A stretch of DNA of 64,000 nt, taken from contig JAIOHL010000250.1 in assembly GCA_019913005.1 (NCBI GenBank), positions 35,983 to 99,982 of the forward strand. The letters are read 5' to 3'. Under the pieces are notes generated by a model, which saw nothing but the letters and a program-made list of their open reading frames with translations, had not been told where the DNA came from and did not search any database. Of this stretch, positions 45,607 through 53,480 are shown piece by piece. The position numbers and the translations under genes are program-made. The DNA is from Anaerolineae bacterium. Its GTDB lineage: Bacteria > Chloroflexota > Anaerolineae > Aggregatilineales > J027. Position 1 is the stretch's first letter. Each line of letters opens with the position of its first letter.

Positions 45607-46443
45607 TTAGGCAGTTTCCAACGTCAGCGGAGTGGGTTGTTTGCCATCTATATCGGTGAATCCATAATCCAGCGCTAATTGTGCGATGACCAAGACCTGC
45701 CCCGTTTTCGTCATGATGTCGGGATCAGCCGCCAGATGTGCCACTGCCCGCCCTGCAAATTGAGGCGACTCCGAGTTGCTAAGATCGAAAAACTGCGCCG
45801 CCCCCATCACGCTTTCCGTCCGAACCAAACCCGGATAGAGGCAGACGGCAGCAACATTGTGCGGTTGTAGATTATGGGCCATGTCGCGGGCCATGCGGTC
45901 AGTGGCAGTCTTGGCGACGCCATAACTGACGTTGTTCATAAATTTCTGCCCCGCCCAATACGAAATATTGACGATCAGGCCGTTTTTCTGCTCAATCATG
46001 ACCCGCGCCGCATGTTGACTGGCGGTGTAGTGGGCACGTACCCCCGCCGAAAACATCTTGTCCCACATCTCGATAGGCTGCTGCCAGAAGGGGGCGAACC
46101 ATGTTTCCCCGCCGTTTGTTTCCCCGAAAATCTCATAGCCGCCCCACACATTATTGACCAAGACATCTATCCGGCCCTGTTCGCGCATCACCTGTTCAAA
46201 TAGTGCCGCGACCTGTTTGTCATCGGTGTGATCACACTGCACCGCGATACACGTCCCGGCGAGTTCATTGGCTTCCTTGGCTGCTTGGTGAAGATTACCC
46301 GGCAGCCAATGCGTGCCCTCAACGACGGTGCGGCCTGTAATGTAGACCGTCGCGCCTGCCTCGCTCAGTCCCCATGCAATTCCCTTGCCAACTCCTCGAC
46401 TTGCCCCGGTGACAATTGCTACCTTGCCCTTCAAATCTGGCAT
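45607..46443 (-). CDS. SDR-family oxidoreductase (DHRS1-like)
   Basis: 278 residues from ATG 46443, with AAGGAG upstream; a longer frame reaches 46491. Rossmann SDR: TGASRGVGKGIAWGL nucleotide loop, NNVWGGYEIF after the NN-x-G position, Ser in NISYWAGQ, and YGVAKTATDRMA with the Tyr/Lys pair. The insertion WGGYE.F and the following layout are typical of the DHRS1-like group. It reduces or oxidises an unknown carbonyl compound with NAD(P). Transcribed alone, closed by a strong terminator. Confidence 0.9.
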   Translation of the reverse strand: MPDLKGKVAIVTGASRGVGKGIAWGLSEAGATVYITGRTVVEGTHWLPGNLHQAAKEANELAGTCIAVQCDHTDDKQVAALFEQVMREQGRIDVLVNNVWGGYEIFGETNGGETWFAPFWQQPIEMWDKMFSAGVRAHYTASQHAARVMIEQKNGLIVNISYWAGQKFMNNVSYGVAKTATDRMARDMAHNLQPHNVAAVCLYPGLVRTESVMGAAQFFDLSNSESPQFAGRAVAHLAADPDIMTKTGQVLVIAQLALDYGFTDIDGKQPTPLTLETA

Positions 46444-46715
46444 TGCTGCTCTCCTTATATAGTATGTGTCCGCCAGTGATGACCCCAGCATACGTCAAAG
46501 TCCTATCCAAAAAATCCCCATTTGTTGGCATGTTTAAACGGCTTGCGGTAGAATATTCTTATCGTTAAATAAGGGTTTTCGCGCCGTCACCTCCCCAACA
46601 GCCTTTTCCGAATATAATCCCCAACCATACATTTTCTCAGAATTTCTTACGAACCTTTGTCCACCGCGCCCGTTATTTTGGGTGGATACGCTGATGATTA
46701 TCAAGGAGTCAAAGC

Positions 46716-47627
46716 ATGTTGCGTAGGACACTATTGGGATTGAGTGTGTGTGTTACCGTGTTGACTGGGGCAGTGTGGTCGAGCCGCACCCACGCCCAAT
46801 CGCCAGACGAACGCCCAGCCGGGGAGACACGGGTGGATGAATTTGGCATCGAACAGGTGTGGGTTCCGGCGGGTTGTTTTATGCGTGGCACAACCGAAGA
46901 AGCCGCCGAAATGATTGACCGTCCATTCTGGGCCGCGCGTGAATTTCGCAGCGAACGCCCCGCCCATGAAGTTTGTCTGAGTCGGGGCTATTGGATTGAT
47001 AAAACCGAAGTTACCAACGCCGCTTTTGATGCCTTTGTCGAGGCAGGCGGTTATGAAAATGAGGCCTTATGGTCAACCGAAGGATGGGCGTGGCGTACAC
47101 ACCCGCTGACCGAAACCCCTCTGCCACTCGCCTGTGATGGTGAGCAGACCCCCGAACAGCCGCGCACCTGCATTACGTGGTATGAAGCTGAAGCCTATGC
47201 CACATGGCGGGGTGGACGCCTGCCCACCGAGGCCGAATGGGAATATGCCGCGCGTGGGCCGGAATCGCTAACCTATCCTTGGGGCAACGAATTTGATGAA
47301 TTGTTGTTGAACATGGTTGGGGCGACTCATTCAGTGGCAGTCGGCAGCTATCCCGATGGCGCGAGTTGGGTTGGGGCGCTCGATATGGCAGGGAACGCGA
47401 TGGAGTGGGTGCAGGACTGGCTAGACTTTAAGTATTACGACTTGATGGAGCGCGACGACCCCCAAGGCCCAGAAAATGGCGACATCAAGATTGAAAAAGG
47501 CGGCTGGTGGGGTGCTGATCCATTCACCGCCCGCAGCGCCTATCGCCATTTTGAAGACCCGCCGCACTATGAAGATCATCATATCGGCTTCCGCATTGTG
47601 TCAGTAGATTCCACCGAACAGCCATAG
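46716..47627 (+). CDS. Secreted FGE/SUMF1-fold protein lacking the catalytic Cys pair
   Basis: 303 residues; ATG 46716 after AAGGAG. Signal peptide to about THAQS. The rest is the formylglycine-generating-enzyme-like fold: WVPAGCFMRG, FWIDKTEVTNAAF-like YWIDKTEVTNAAFDAFV, GGRLPTEAEWEYAARG, YPWGNEF, DMAGNAMEWVQDW, and KGGWWGADPFTARSAYR ending GFRIV. True FGE needs two Cys that bind copper near the end; here that region has none. So this is probably a binding or structural member, as many bacterial FGE-sulfatase-domain proteins are. It is secreted and stands alone. Confidence 0.88.
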   Translation: MLRRTLLGLSVCVTVLTGAVWSSRTHAQSPDERPAGETRVDEFGIEQVWVPAGCFMRGTTEEAAEMIDRPFWAAREFRSERPAHEVCLSRGYWIDKTEVTNAAFDAFVEAGGYENEALWSTEGWAWRTHPLTETPLPLACDGEQTPEQPRTCITWYEAEAYATWRGGRLPTEAEWEYAARGPESLTYPWGNEFDELLLNMVGATHSVAVGSYPDGASWVGALDMAGNAMEWVQDWLDFKYYDLMERDDPQGPENGDIKIEKGGWWGADPFTARSAYRHFEDPPHYEDHHIGFRIVSVDSTEQP

Positions 47628-47657
47628 GGGACATGGCTCAACGGAGGGGTGGGGGGA

Positions 47658-48041
47658 TTATGCCTCTGCCCCTTCTTCAATCTCGGTGCTCTCATTCTGA
47701 TTCTGCTCCCGCCGTGCCAAGACCTCTTGAATATACTGGTCACCCCAATCGCGCATCAACATAATAATCGGCTTAAGGCTTGCCCCAAATTCGGTCAGTG
47801 AATACTCCACTTTGGGCGGTACTTCGGCATACACCTTACGATGAATCACCCCGTCGCGCTCTAGTTCGCGTAATTGATTGGTCAACATGCGATGGGTAAT
47901 GCTGGGCATTAGACGTTTTAACTCTCCAAAACGGCGCGTCTGCCCCAATAAATAAAACAGAATCGTGCCTTTCCACTTGCCGCCAATTACATCCATCGTC
48001 GCTTCAACGCTGCAACTAAAAACCCCGTAGGTGGATGTCAT
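47658..48041 (-). CDS. HxlR-family transcriptional regulator
   Basis: 127 residues from ATG 48041 (GGAGGCGGGG upstream; frame open to 48086). Winged helix of the HxlR type: CSVEATMDVIGGKWKGTILFYLL, RRFGELKRLMPSITHRMLTNQLRELERDGVIHR, and YSLTEFGASL. The N-terminal Cys is at the position used for redox or electrophile sensing in this family. A perfect inverted repeat (48060-48079) lies 18 bases upstream of its start. It is divergent from a quinone-oxidoreductase-like gene, which is a common target of HxlR regulators. Confidence 0.9.
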   Translation of the reverse strand: MTSTYGVFSCSVEATMDVIGGKWKGTILFYLLGQTRRFGELKRLMPSITHRMLTNQLRELERDGVIHRKVYAEVPPKVEYSLTEFGASLKPIIMLMRDWGDQYIQEVLARREQNQNESTEIEEGAEA

Positions 48042-48059
48042 ATCCCCGCCTCCATCCAA

Positions 48060-48079
48060 TAGTATCGTTTTCGATACTA
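48060..48079. promoter_or_regulatory. Candidate HxlR operator TAGTATCG-TTTT-CGATACTA
   Basis: A perfect 8+8 inverted repeat with a 4-base spacer just upstream of the HxlR start codon. HxlR regulators bind similar AGTAT/ATACT palindromes, so autoregulation is likely. Confidence 0.65.
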
Positions 48080-48180
48080 TATACAAAAAATGTGCATACT
48101 TTTAATGATAGCGCATATTGCCTACAATGAAAGTCAGATAATCGAAACGAAATTCGGCTGGATTATGGGTGTTTCGCTCC

Positions 48181-48204
48181 AACAATGGGTTTAAACCCAT
48201 TGTT
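48181..48204. promoter_or_regulatory. Perfect 24-bp palindrome AACAATGGGTTT/AAACCCATTGTT
   Basis: A second inverted repeat between the HxlR and oxidoreductase genes, 56 bases before the latter's ATG, followed at once by a further half-site (ACCCATT). It may be an operator or a terminator-like hairpin; its core differs from the 48060 site. Confidence 0.45.
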
Positions 48205-48259
48205 CCAAAAACCCATTAATTACCCGAATTCGGTATAAATTTTTAGGGAGGCCGTATCA

Positions 48260-49195
48260 ATGAAAGCAGTCCAGTATCATCAATTTGGCGACCCCGATGT
48301 GTTGGTTTATGAGGACGCACCAAAGCCCATTCCAGCCGAAGGGGAGGCGTTGGTTCGGGTTTATGCCGCTGGCGTCAATCCAGCCGATTGGAAACGCCGT
48401 CGAGGTCGCACACCGCCTGAACATGCCATTTTCCCAATGATACCGGGTTGGGATATGTCGGGGGTGGTCGAGGAAATCAACGCGCCGCAATCTGATCTCA
48501 AAATTGGCGATGCGGTCTACGGCATGATCCGCTTTCCGAATCCGGGGTTAACCTATGCCGAATATGTCGCCGCACCGTTGGAAGATTTGGCGTTGAAACC
48601 GCATAATTTGACCCATGTTGAAGCGGCGGCAGTTCCTTTGGCGGCACTCACCGTCTGGCAGGCGCTGTTTGATGTGGCGGGGTTGCAGGCCGGCCAGCGC
48701 GTGTTGATCCAAGCAGCGGCGGGTGGTGTGGGCCATCTGGCGGTACAGATTGCCAAACAACATGGCGCATACGTCATCGGGACGGCTTCGGCACATAACA
48801 CCGATTTTGTTCGTCAATTGGGCGCGGATGAGGTGATTGATTACACATCAACCCCGCTGCATGAAGCCGTGCATGGGGTGGATGTCATTCTGGATTCGCT
48901 TGGGGGTGCAATCCTAGCCGATTCGCTGCGACTATTGAATCCCGGTGGCATCGCCGTCTCGATTGTGGATTGGAATCCTCCTGTCGAATTAGCCCAACAA
49001 ATGGGGGTGCGTGTCCAGTCGCATTTGGTGAAATTGCATCAAGCCCAATTGGTCGAAATCACCCGGCTGATTGAAGCAGGCAAGCTGACCCCTTACGTGA
49101 GTATGGTGCTGCCCTTAGCCCAAGCACGCCAGTCGCACGAGATGCTTGAAGGCAAACACACACGTGGCAAAATCATCTTAGACACCCTCGCCTAA
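48260..49195 (+). CDS. NADP-dependent quinone-oxidoreductase-like MDR family enzyme
   Basis: 311 residues; ATG 48260 after AGGGAGG. Medium-chain dehydrogenase without structural zinc: N-terminal catalytic part (MKAVQYHQFGDPDVL, AAGVNPADWKRRRG, GWDMSGVV), then the Rossmann part with AAAGGVGHLAVQIAK and GADEVIDY, ending in QSHEMLEGKHTRGKIILD. Such enzymes reduce quinones or enals with NADPH and help in electrophile stress. The divergent HxlR gene and two palindromes between them point to induction by a quinone-like compound. A terminator follows at 49222. Confidence 0.92.
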   Translation: MKAVQYHQFGDPDVLVYEDAPKPIPAEGEALVRVYAAGVNPADWKRRRGRTPPEHAIFPMIPGWDMSGVVEEINAPQSDLKIGDAVYGMIRFPNPGLTYAEYVAAPLEDLALKPHNLTHVEAAAVPLAALTVWQALFDVAGLQAGQRVLIQAAAGGVGHLAVQIAKQHGAYVIGTASAHNTDFVRQLGADEVIDYTSTPLHEAVHGVDVILDSLGGAILADSLRLLNPGGIAVSIVDWNPPVELAQQMGVRVQSHLVKLHQAQLVEITRLIEAGKLTPYVSMVLPLAQARQSHEMLEGKHTRGKIILDTLA

Positions 49196-49514
49196 TCGCC
49201 CCTATTTTCAACCTAAAAACGTACAAGGTCATCACTCTGTTGGCCTTGTATTTATGAATTTTGTAGAAATTTCCGAAACAAAAAACCTAATGCGTGACTT
49301 TTTTTGCGCAATTACGGTTTTCCACTATGATGGATATGGGGGGCTGAACCAACCCCGAAAAATATTCACCTCACCCGACACTCTTTGACACGGAAATGCG
49401 ACAAAAAAGAAGACCTAATGGTGCAATCGTTGTCGTAGCAAAGGAGTATGTGCTATTGAGGACGGGCGGAAGTGACCCATTTACGTATATTTTTAGCCGA
49501 AGGAGTCTAGTTCA
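49196..49514. other. Intergenic region: terminator and leader of the 49515 surface protein
   Basis: About 320 bases. The first part holds the oxidoreductase terminator (49222-49253). The rest is leader for the surface protein, ending in AAGGAG 9 bases before its ATG. A TTGACA at about 49386 has no convincing -10 partner. No ORF. Confidence 0.5.
49222..49253 (+). terminator. Terminator of the quinone-oxidoreductase-like gene
   Basis: TACAAGG pairs with CCTTGTA, followed by TTTATG. It starts 27 bases past the stop. Confidence 0.65.
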
Positions 49515-52500
49515 ATGGAGCAATGGAAGAAGTTAAGCCAACAGCAGCAAATTGCCATTATCGCAGTGGCACTTGTGCTGATCGTGGTTGGCGCGCTGCT
49601 GATCTTTAGCGGCGGCGACGACGACCTCGCTGGCACTGCTGGTGGCAATGACCGCGATGAAGATGGAATCGTAGATGATCGGGACGCTTGCCCGGATGAA
49701 GCGGGTGCGGAATCCGCGCAAGGTTGCCCTGATGCGGATGGTGACGGTGTTAAGGATGCCGACGATGCGTGTCCTGCCGTTGCCAATTATGAACCCGATG
49801 GCATTGGCGACCCCTGCAATGCCGATGATAATGCCCAACCCACTGAAGCCGTGCCAACTGAAGAAGGTGGCGGTGGTGAAGGTGGTGAGCCAACCGAGGC
49901 CGTACCCACCGAAGTCGTAACTGAGGCCGTGCCTACCGAAGTGGTAACTGAGGCCGTACCCACCGAAGTGGTGACTGAAGCAGTCCCAACCGAAGTTGTA
50001 ACCGAAGCCGTGCCAACCGAAGAAGGTGGCGGTCAGGGTCAGCCCAATGACGGACGCCCGGATCGTTCCAGCCTCGAAGTAACAGGTCAATGCGTGGACG
50101 GCATTGCACGTTTCCGCATCTATAACACGGGTGAGCCGGGTAATGGCGATATGGTATCCCCAACGGCCTATCGTTTAATTGACGTGGCGACGGGTACTGT
50201 CCTCCAAAGTGGCCCTGTTCAACTGCTTGGCAACGGTGAGATGATTATCGAATGGTCAGGCGGTGGTGAAGTTCGTTTGGAAGCCGATCAACAGGTTGGA
50301 CACCCCGGCAACAGTCGGCCCAATGCTGTTTTGAACTGCGGTTCGCCGACAGAAGCTCCTACCGAAGCTCCCACTGAAGTGCCAACCGAACAACCCACCG
50401 AAGCTCCAACTGAAGAACCTACCGAAGAGCCAACTGAGGAACCCACTGAAGTTCCGACTGAAGAGCCTACGGAAGAACCTACCGAGGTTCCAACCGAAGA
50501 GCCAACCGAGGAACCTACTGAAGTTCCAACTGAGGTTCCCACCGAAGTGCCTACTGAAGTTCCAACCGAAGAACCCACTGAAGAACCTACCGAGCCGCCC
50601 ACCGAAGTGAACCTGTTCCTGAGCGGTCACTGTAAGTATGGTGAAGAAGGCTATGAGAACTTCTTTGGCTCCTACTTTATCATCATCAATAACAGCCAAG
50701 TGGATGTTGATGTTGACTATCTGGTGACGAATTCTAGCAACACGATGATTGCTTCAGGTCGGGCCTACATTTTGGCGCTGGGTGCTCCCAATTTCGGCAA
50801 CACCTTTGAAATCTTCCTCGCCAATATCTACGGCCCGCTGACCCTCACAGTGGATGGTGGACGCTACAGCTATTCTGAAAATTGCCAACCGCCCGAACAA
50901 CCCACTGAGGAACCGACTGAAATCCCAACGGAAATTCCGACGGAAGAACCCACTGAACAACCCACCGAACCCCCGTTGGGCTGCCAAACCAATAATCCAG
51001 ACCGCCTCGACTGCTCCAGCTTGGAAGTGACGGGTGTCTGCGAAGCCAATGAAGCCGTCTTCACTATCACCAACACGGGTGAACCGGGTGATGGCGACAT
51101 GCGTGCGCCAACCCAATGGCGCTTGATTGATGTGGCGACCAATACCATTATCTGGACGGGTGAAGTCAACCTCCCCGGTGGTGGCACAATGGAAATTCGC
51201 TGGCCCGGTGGTAGTGAAGTTCGCTTGGAAGCCGATCAACAGATTGGTCATCCCGGCAGCAGCAATCCTAATGCGGTATTAAGCTGCGGTGAACCCACTG
51301 AAGTACCCACTGAAGAGCCAACGGAAGAACCCACCGAAGTACCCACTGAGGTTCCAACCGAAGAACCTACTGAAGAGCCGACGGAAGAACCCGTAGAGCC
51401 AGTCCTCACAGCAGACGGCTATTGTAAGGAAGAAGAAAACTTCACTGGCGCGTACTTCATCCTCACCAATCTCGGTGGCCCAATGACAACTGTGCTGACG
51501 TATGTTGTCACCGATGGCGATGGCAATGTGCTGCAAACAGGCCCCGTGTTCTTGGGTGAGGCGGGTTCGCCGAACTTTGGCAACACGCTGGAAATCCATA
51601 TCCCGAATTTCTATGGTGAAATCACCCTTGAGATTCCCGACGCCGAGATAGAAATTACCTATACCTGCGTTGAACCCACCGAAGAACCTACGGAAGAACC
51701 GACTGAACAACCGACGGAAGAGCCAACCGAACAACCCACTGAAGAACCCAATCCGCCTCAAATTGAAGCCGTCGGGTTGTGCAAGGAAGACGGTTCTGGT
51801 GTCTACTTCCAGATCACCAACAATGGTGGTGATATGCCCAAACCTTTGGCATACACGGTCTTGAGTGATTTCCTCGGCTCCAATGTTGACCAAAGTCAGT
51901 TCCAACTGGGTGCGGGTGGTTCACTACCGCTCTACTATCCCTATGTACCGGGTACTCTGACCCTCACCATCGGCGATAACGAAATTGTTGTCACCTCGAT
52001 TTGTATCGAGCCAACCGAAGAACCTACTGAAGTACCAACCGAAGTGCCGACTGAGGTTCCGACTGAAGTGCCCACTGAAATCCCGACTGAACAACCCACT
52101 GAAGTTCCGACGGAAGTGCCCACCGAAACGCCAGCACCAACCGAGCCTCCAACTGAGGTTCCAACCGAAGTGCCCACTGAAATCCCGACTGAGGAACCCA
52201 AGCCTGAGTGCGGTTACACCATCGAAGATGCCAACGGCTTCCCGATTGTGGTGATGACCAATCCTGAAATGTGCTCCAACGAAGAACTGCCCAAGAACTG
52301 GACGCCACTGGAAAATACTCCGGCGGTCTGCCCTGACTGGTTGGTCTATCACACCAATCAAACCGGCGACTGGGAAGTGTTCCGTCTCGGCGAACTACCC
52401 GACAGCCCCGGCGCTGATCCAAACCTGTCGAAGGGTGTTGGCCCACGTGTTTATGACATGGCCCCAACCCGCTCACCCAATGCCAAGTACATTGCCTTTG

Positions 52501-53360
52501 CCTCCAACCGTGATGGCAACTGGGAAATCTATGTTGGCACGGCGGATGGCACCTTCCAACAGCGCGTGACCTATACGCCTAACGCCATTGATGTTGACCC
52601 GATGTGGTCGCCCGATGGTGGCAGCATCGTCTATGAATCTGCGCGTGATGGCAATTGGGAACTATATGTGGTGGATATTGCGACAGGTGTGGAAACGCGC
52701 TTGACCGATAACCCCGCCAACGACATCAATGCCTTCTGGCATCCCGATGGCAGCAAGGTTCTCTTCCAGAGTGACCGCGACGGTGGAATCTGGCAACTTT
52801 ATGAATTGACCATTGCGACAGGTGATGTCGTGAAGTTGAGCGATGGCCTCGGCTACGACCATGATGCTTCGTACTCCTTCGATGGCACCAAGATCGTATT
52901 CCGTTCGTATCGTGACGGTGCGCAGACCAGCGCGGTTTACATGATGAATGCTGACGGCACCAACGTCCAACTGGTTTCGGATGTGGCGGGCGACGCGACC
53001 AACGCGGTGTTCTCACCCGGCGACGAAGTGATCGCTTACCAATCCGACGTGGATGGCGACCTCGACATCTACATCTATGAACTCAGCAGCGGCAAGACCC
53101 GCCTGTTGACTGACAATGCTATTCCAGACTATGCCCCCACGTGGTATTGCGAATCCACCACCATCGTCTGGACATCCGATGTGACGGGTGACCCGAACAT
53201 CTTCTCAGTGGAATCACTGCCGATTGACGCGCCCGCCCTCAAGGTGGAAACGGAAGCCGCGCAGTTGACCACCGACCCGAACGCCGATCAGTATCCGCAA
53301 AACGCCCCGGCAGAAGAAAATGCCAGCCGTCAGCGGTCACTCCCCTCGGCAGAGAAATAG
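49515..53360 (+). CDS. Membrane-anchored PTE-rich surface protein with Cys modules and TolB propeller
   Basis: 1281 residues. Order: TM helix (about 12-32); DDDLAGTAGGN motif; TSP3 calcium repeats (45-105, DADGDGVKDADDACP); PTE stalk; five Cys modules (from about 180) separated by PTEEPTE linkers, two of them of the GEPG(N/D)GDM...HPG type also seen at 39182, the others of the GG-(D/P)-M type seen at 27873; a long PTEVPTE linker; the Cys-rich join (CGYTIEDANGFPIVVMTNPEMC); and a six-bladed PD40 propeller ending SLPSAEK. It has the same frame as the giant protein at 27873 but no PKD array. The last 370 residues are almost identical to that protein. Probably an adhesin or matrix protein at the cell surface. 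Transcribed alone. Confidence 0.92.
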   Translation: MEQWKKLSQQQQIAIIAVALVLIVVGALLIFSGGDDDLAGTAGGNDRDEDGIVDDRDACPDEAGAESAQGCPDADGDGVKDADDACPAVANYEPDGIGDPCNADDNAQPTEAVPTEEGGGGEGGEPTEAVPTEVVTEAVPTEVVTEAVPTEVVTEAVPTEVVTEAVPTEEGGGQGQPNDGRPDRSSLEVTGQCVDGIARFRIYNTGEPGNGDMVSPTAYRLIDVATGTVLQSGPVQLLGNGEMIIEWSGGGEVRLEADQQVGHPGNSRPNAVLNCGSPTEAPTEAPTEVPTEQPTEAPTEEPTEEPTEEPTEVPTEEPTEEPTEVPTEEPTEEPTEVPTEVPTEVPTEVPTEEPTEEPTEPPTEVNLFLSGHCKYGEEGYENFFGSYFIIINNSQVDVDVDYLVTNSSNTMIASGRAYILALGAPNFGNTFEIFLANIYGPLTLTVDGGRYSYSENCQPPEQPTEEPTEIPTEIPTEEPTEQPTEPPLGCQTNNPDRLDCSSLEVTGVCEANEAVFTITNTGEPGDGDMRAPTQWRLIDVATNTIIWTGEVNLPGGGTMEIRWPGGSEVRLEADQQIGHPGSSNPNAVLSCGEPTEVPTEEPTEEPTEVPTEVPTEEPTEEPTEEPVEPVLTADGYCKEEENFTGAYFILTNLGGPMTTVLTYVVTDGDGNVLQTGPVFLGEAGSPNFGNTLEIHIPNFYGEITLEIPDAEIEITYTCVEPTEEPTEEPTEQPTEEPTEQPTEEPNPPQIEAVGLCKEDGSGVYFQITNNGGDMPKPLAYTVLSDFLGSNVDQSQFQLGAGGSLPLYYPYVPGTLTLTIGDNEIVVTSICIEPTEEPTEVPTEVPTEVPTEVPTEIPTEQPTEVPTEVPTETPAPTEPPTEVPTEVPTEIPTEEPKPECGYTIEDANGFPIVVMTNPEMCSNEELPKNWTPLENTPAVCPDWLVYHTNQTGDWEVFRLGELPDSPGADPNLSKGVGPRVYDMAPTRSPNAKYIAFASNRDGNWEIYVGTADGTFQQRVTYTPNAIDVDPMWSPDGGSIVYESARDGNWELYVVDIATGVETRLTDNPANDINAFWHPDGSKVLFQSDRDGGIWQLYELTIATGDVVKLSDGLGYDHDASYSFDGTKIVFRSYRDGAQTSAVYMMNADGTNVQLVSDVAGDATNAVFSPGDEVIAYQSDVDGDLDIYIYELSSGKTRLLTDNAIPDYAPTWYCESTTIVWTSDVTGDPNIFSVESLPIDAPALKVETEAAQLTTDPNADQYPQNAPAEENASRQRSLPSAEK

Positions 53361-53424
53361 TCTATCTCGCTAGGTTGGGGGGATGAAAAGTCCCTCCACC
53401 TCCATCGAAATACTGCGAAATTCA

Positions 53425-53459
53425 TAGGCCGTCCTTGACAAACTCAGGGGCGGCCTTTT
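53425..53459 (+). terminator. Terminator of the 49515 surface protein gene
   Basis: AGGCCGTCC pairs with GGGGCGGCCT (mismatches near the loop), followed by TTTTG. It lies between convergent genes, and the T run serves the plus strand. Confidence 0.65.
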
Positions 53460-53480
53460 GATTTCAATAATTCGATAACC

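Noticed and set aside
49850..52200. Tandem DNA repeats resembling a CRISPR array or minisatellite
   Set aside because: The repeats are in-frame PTE/PTEEPTE linker codons with no constant repeat-spacer layout and lie inside an intact gene.
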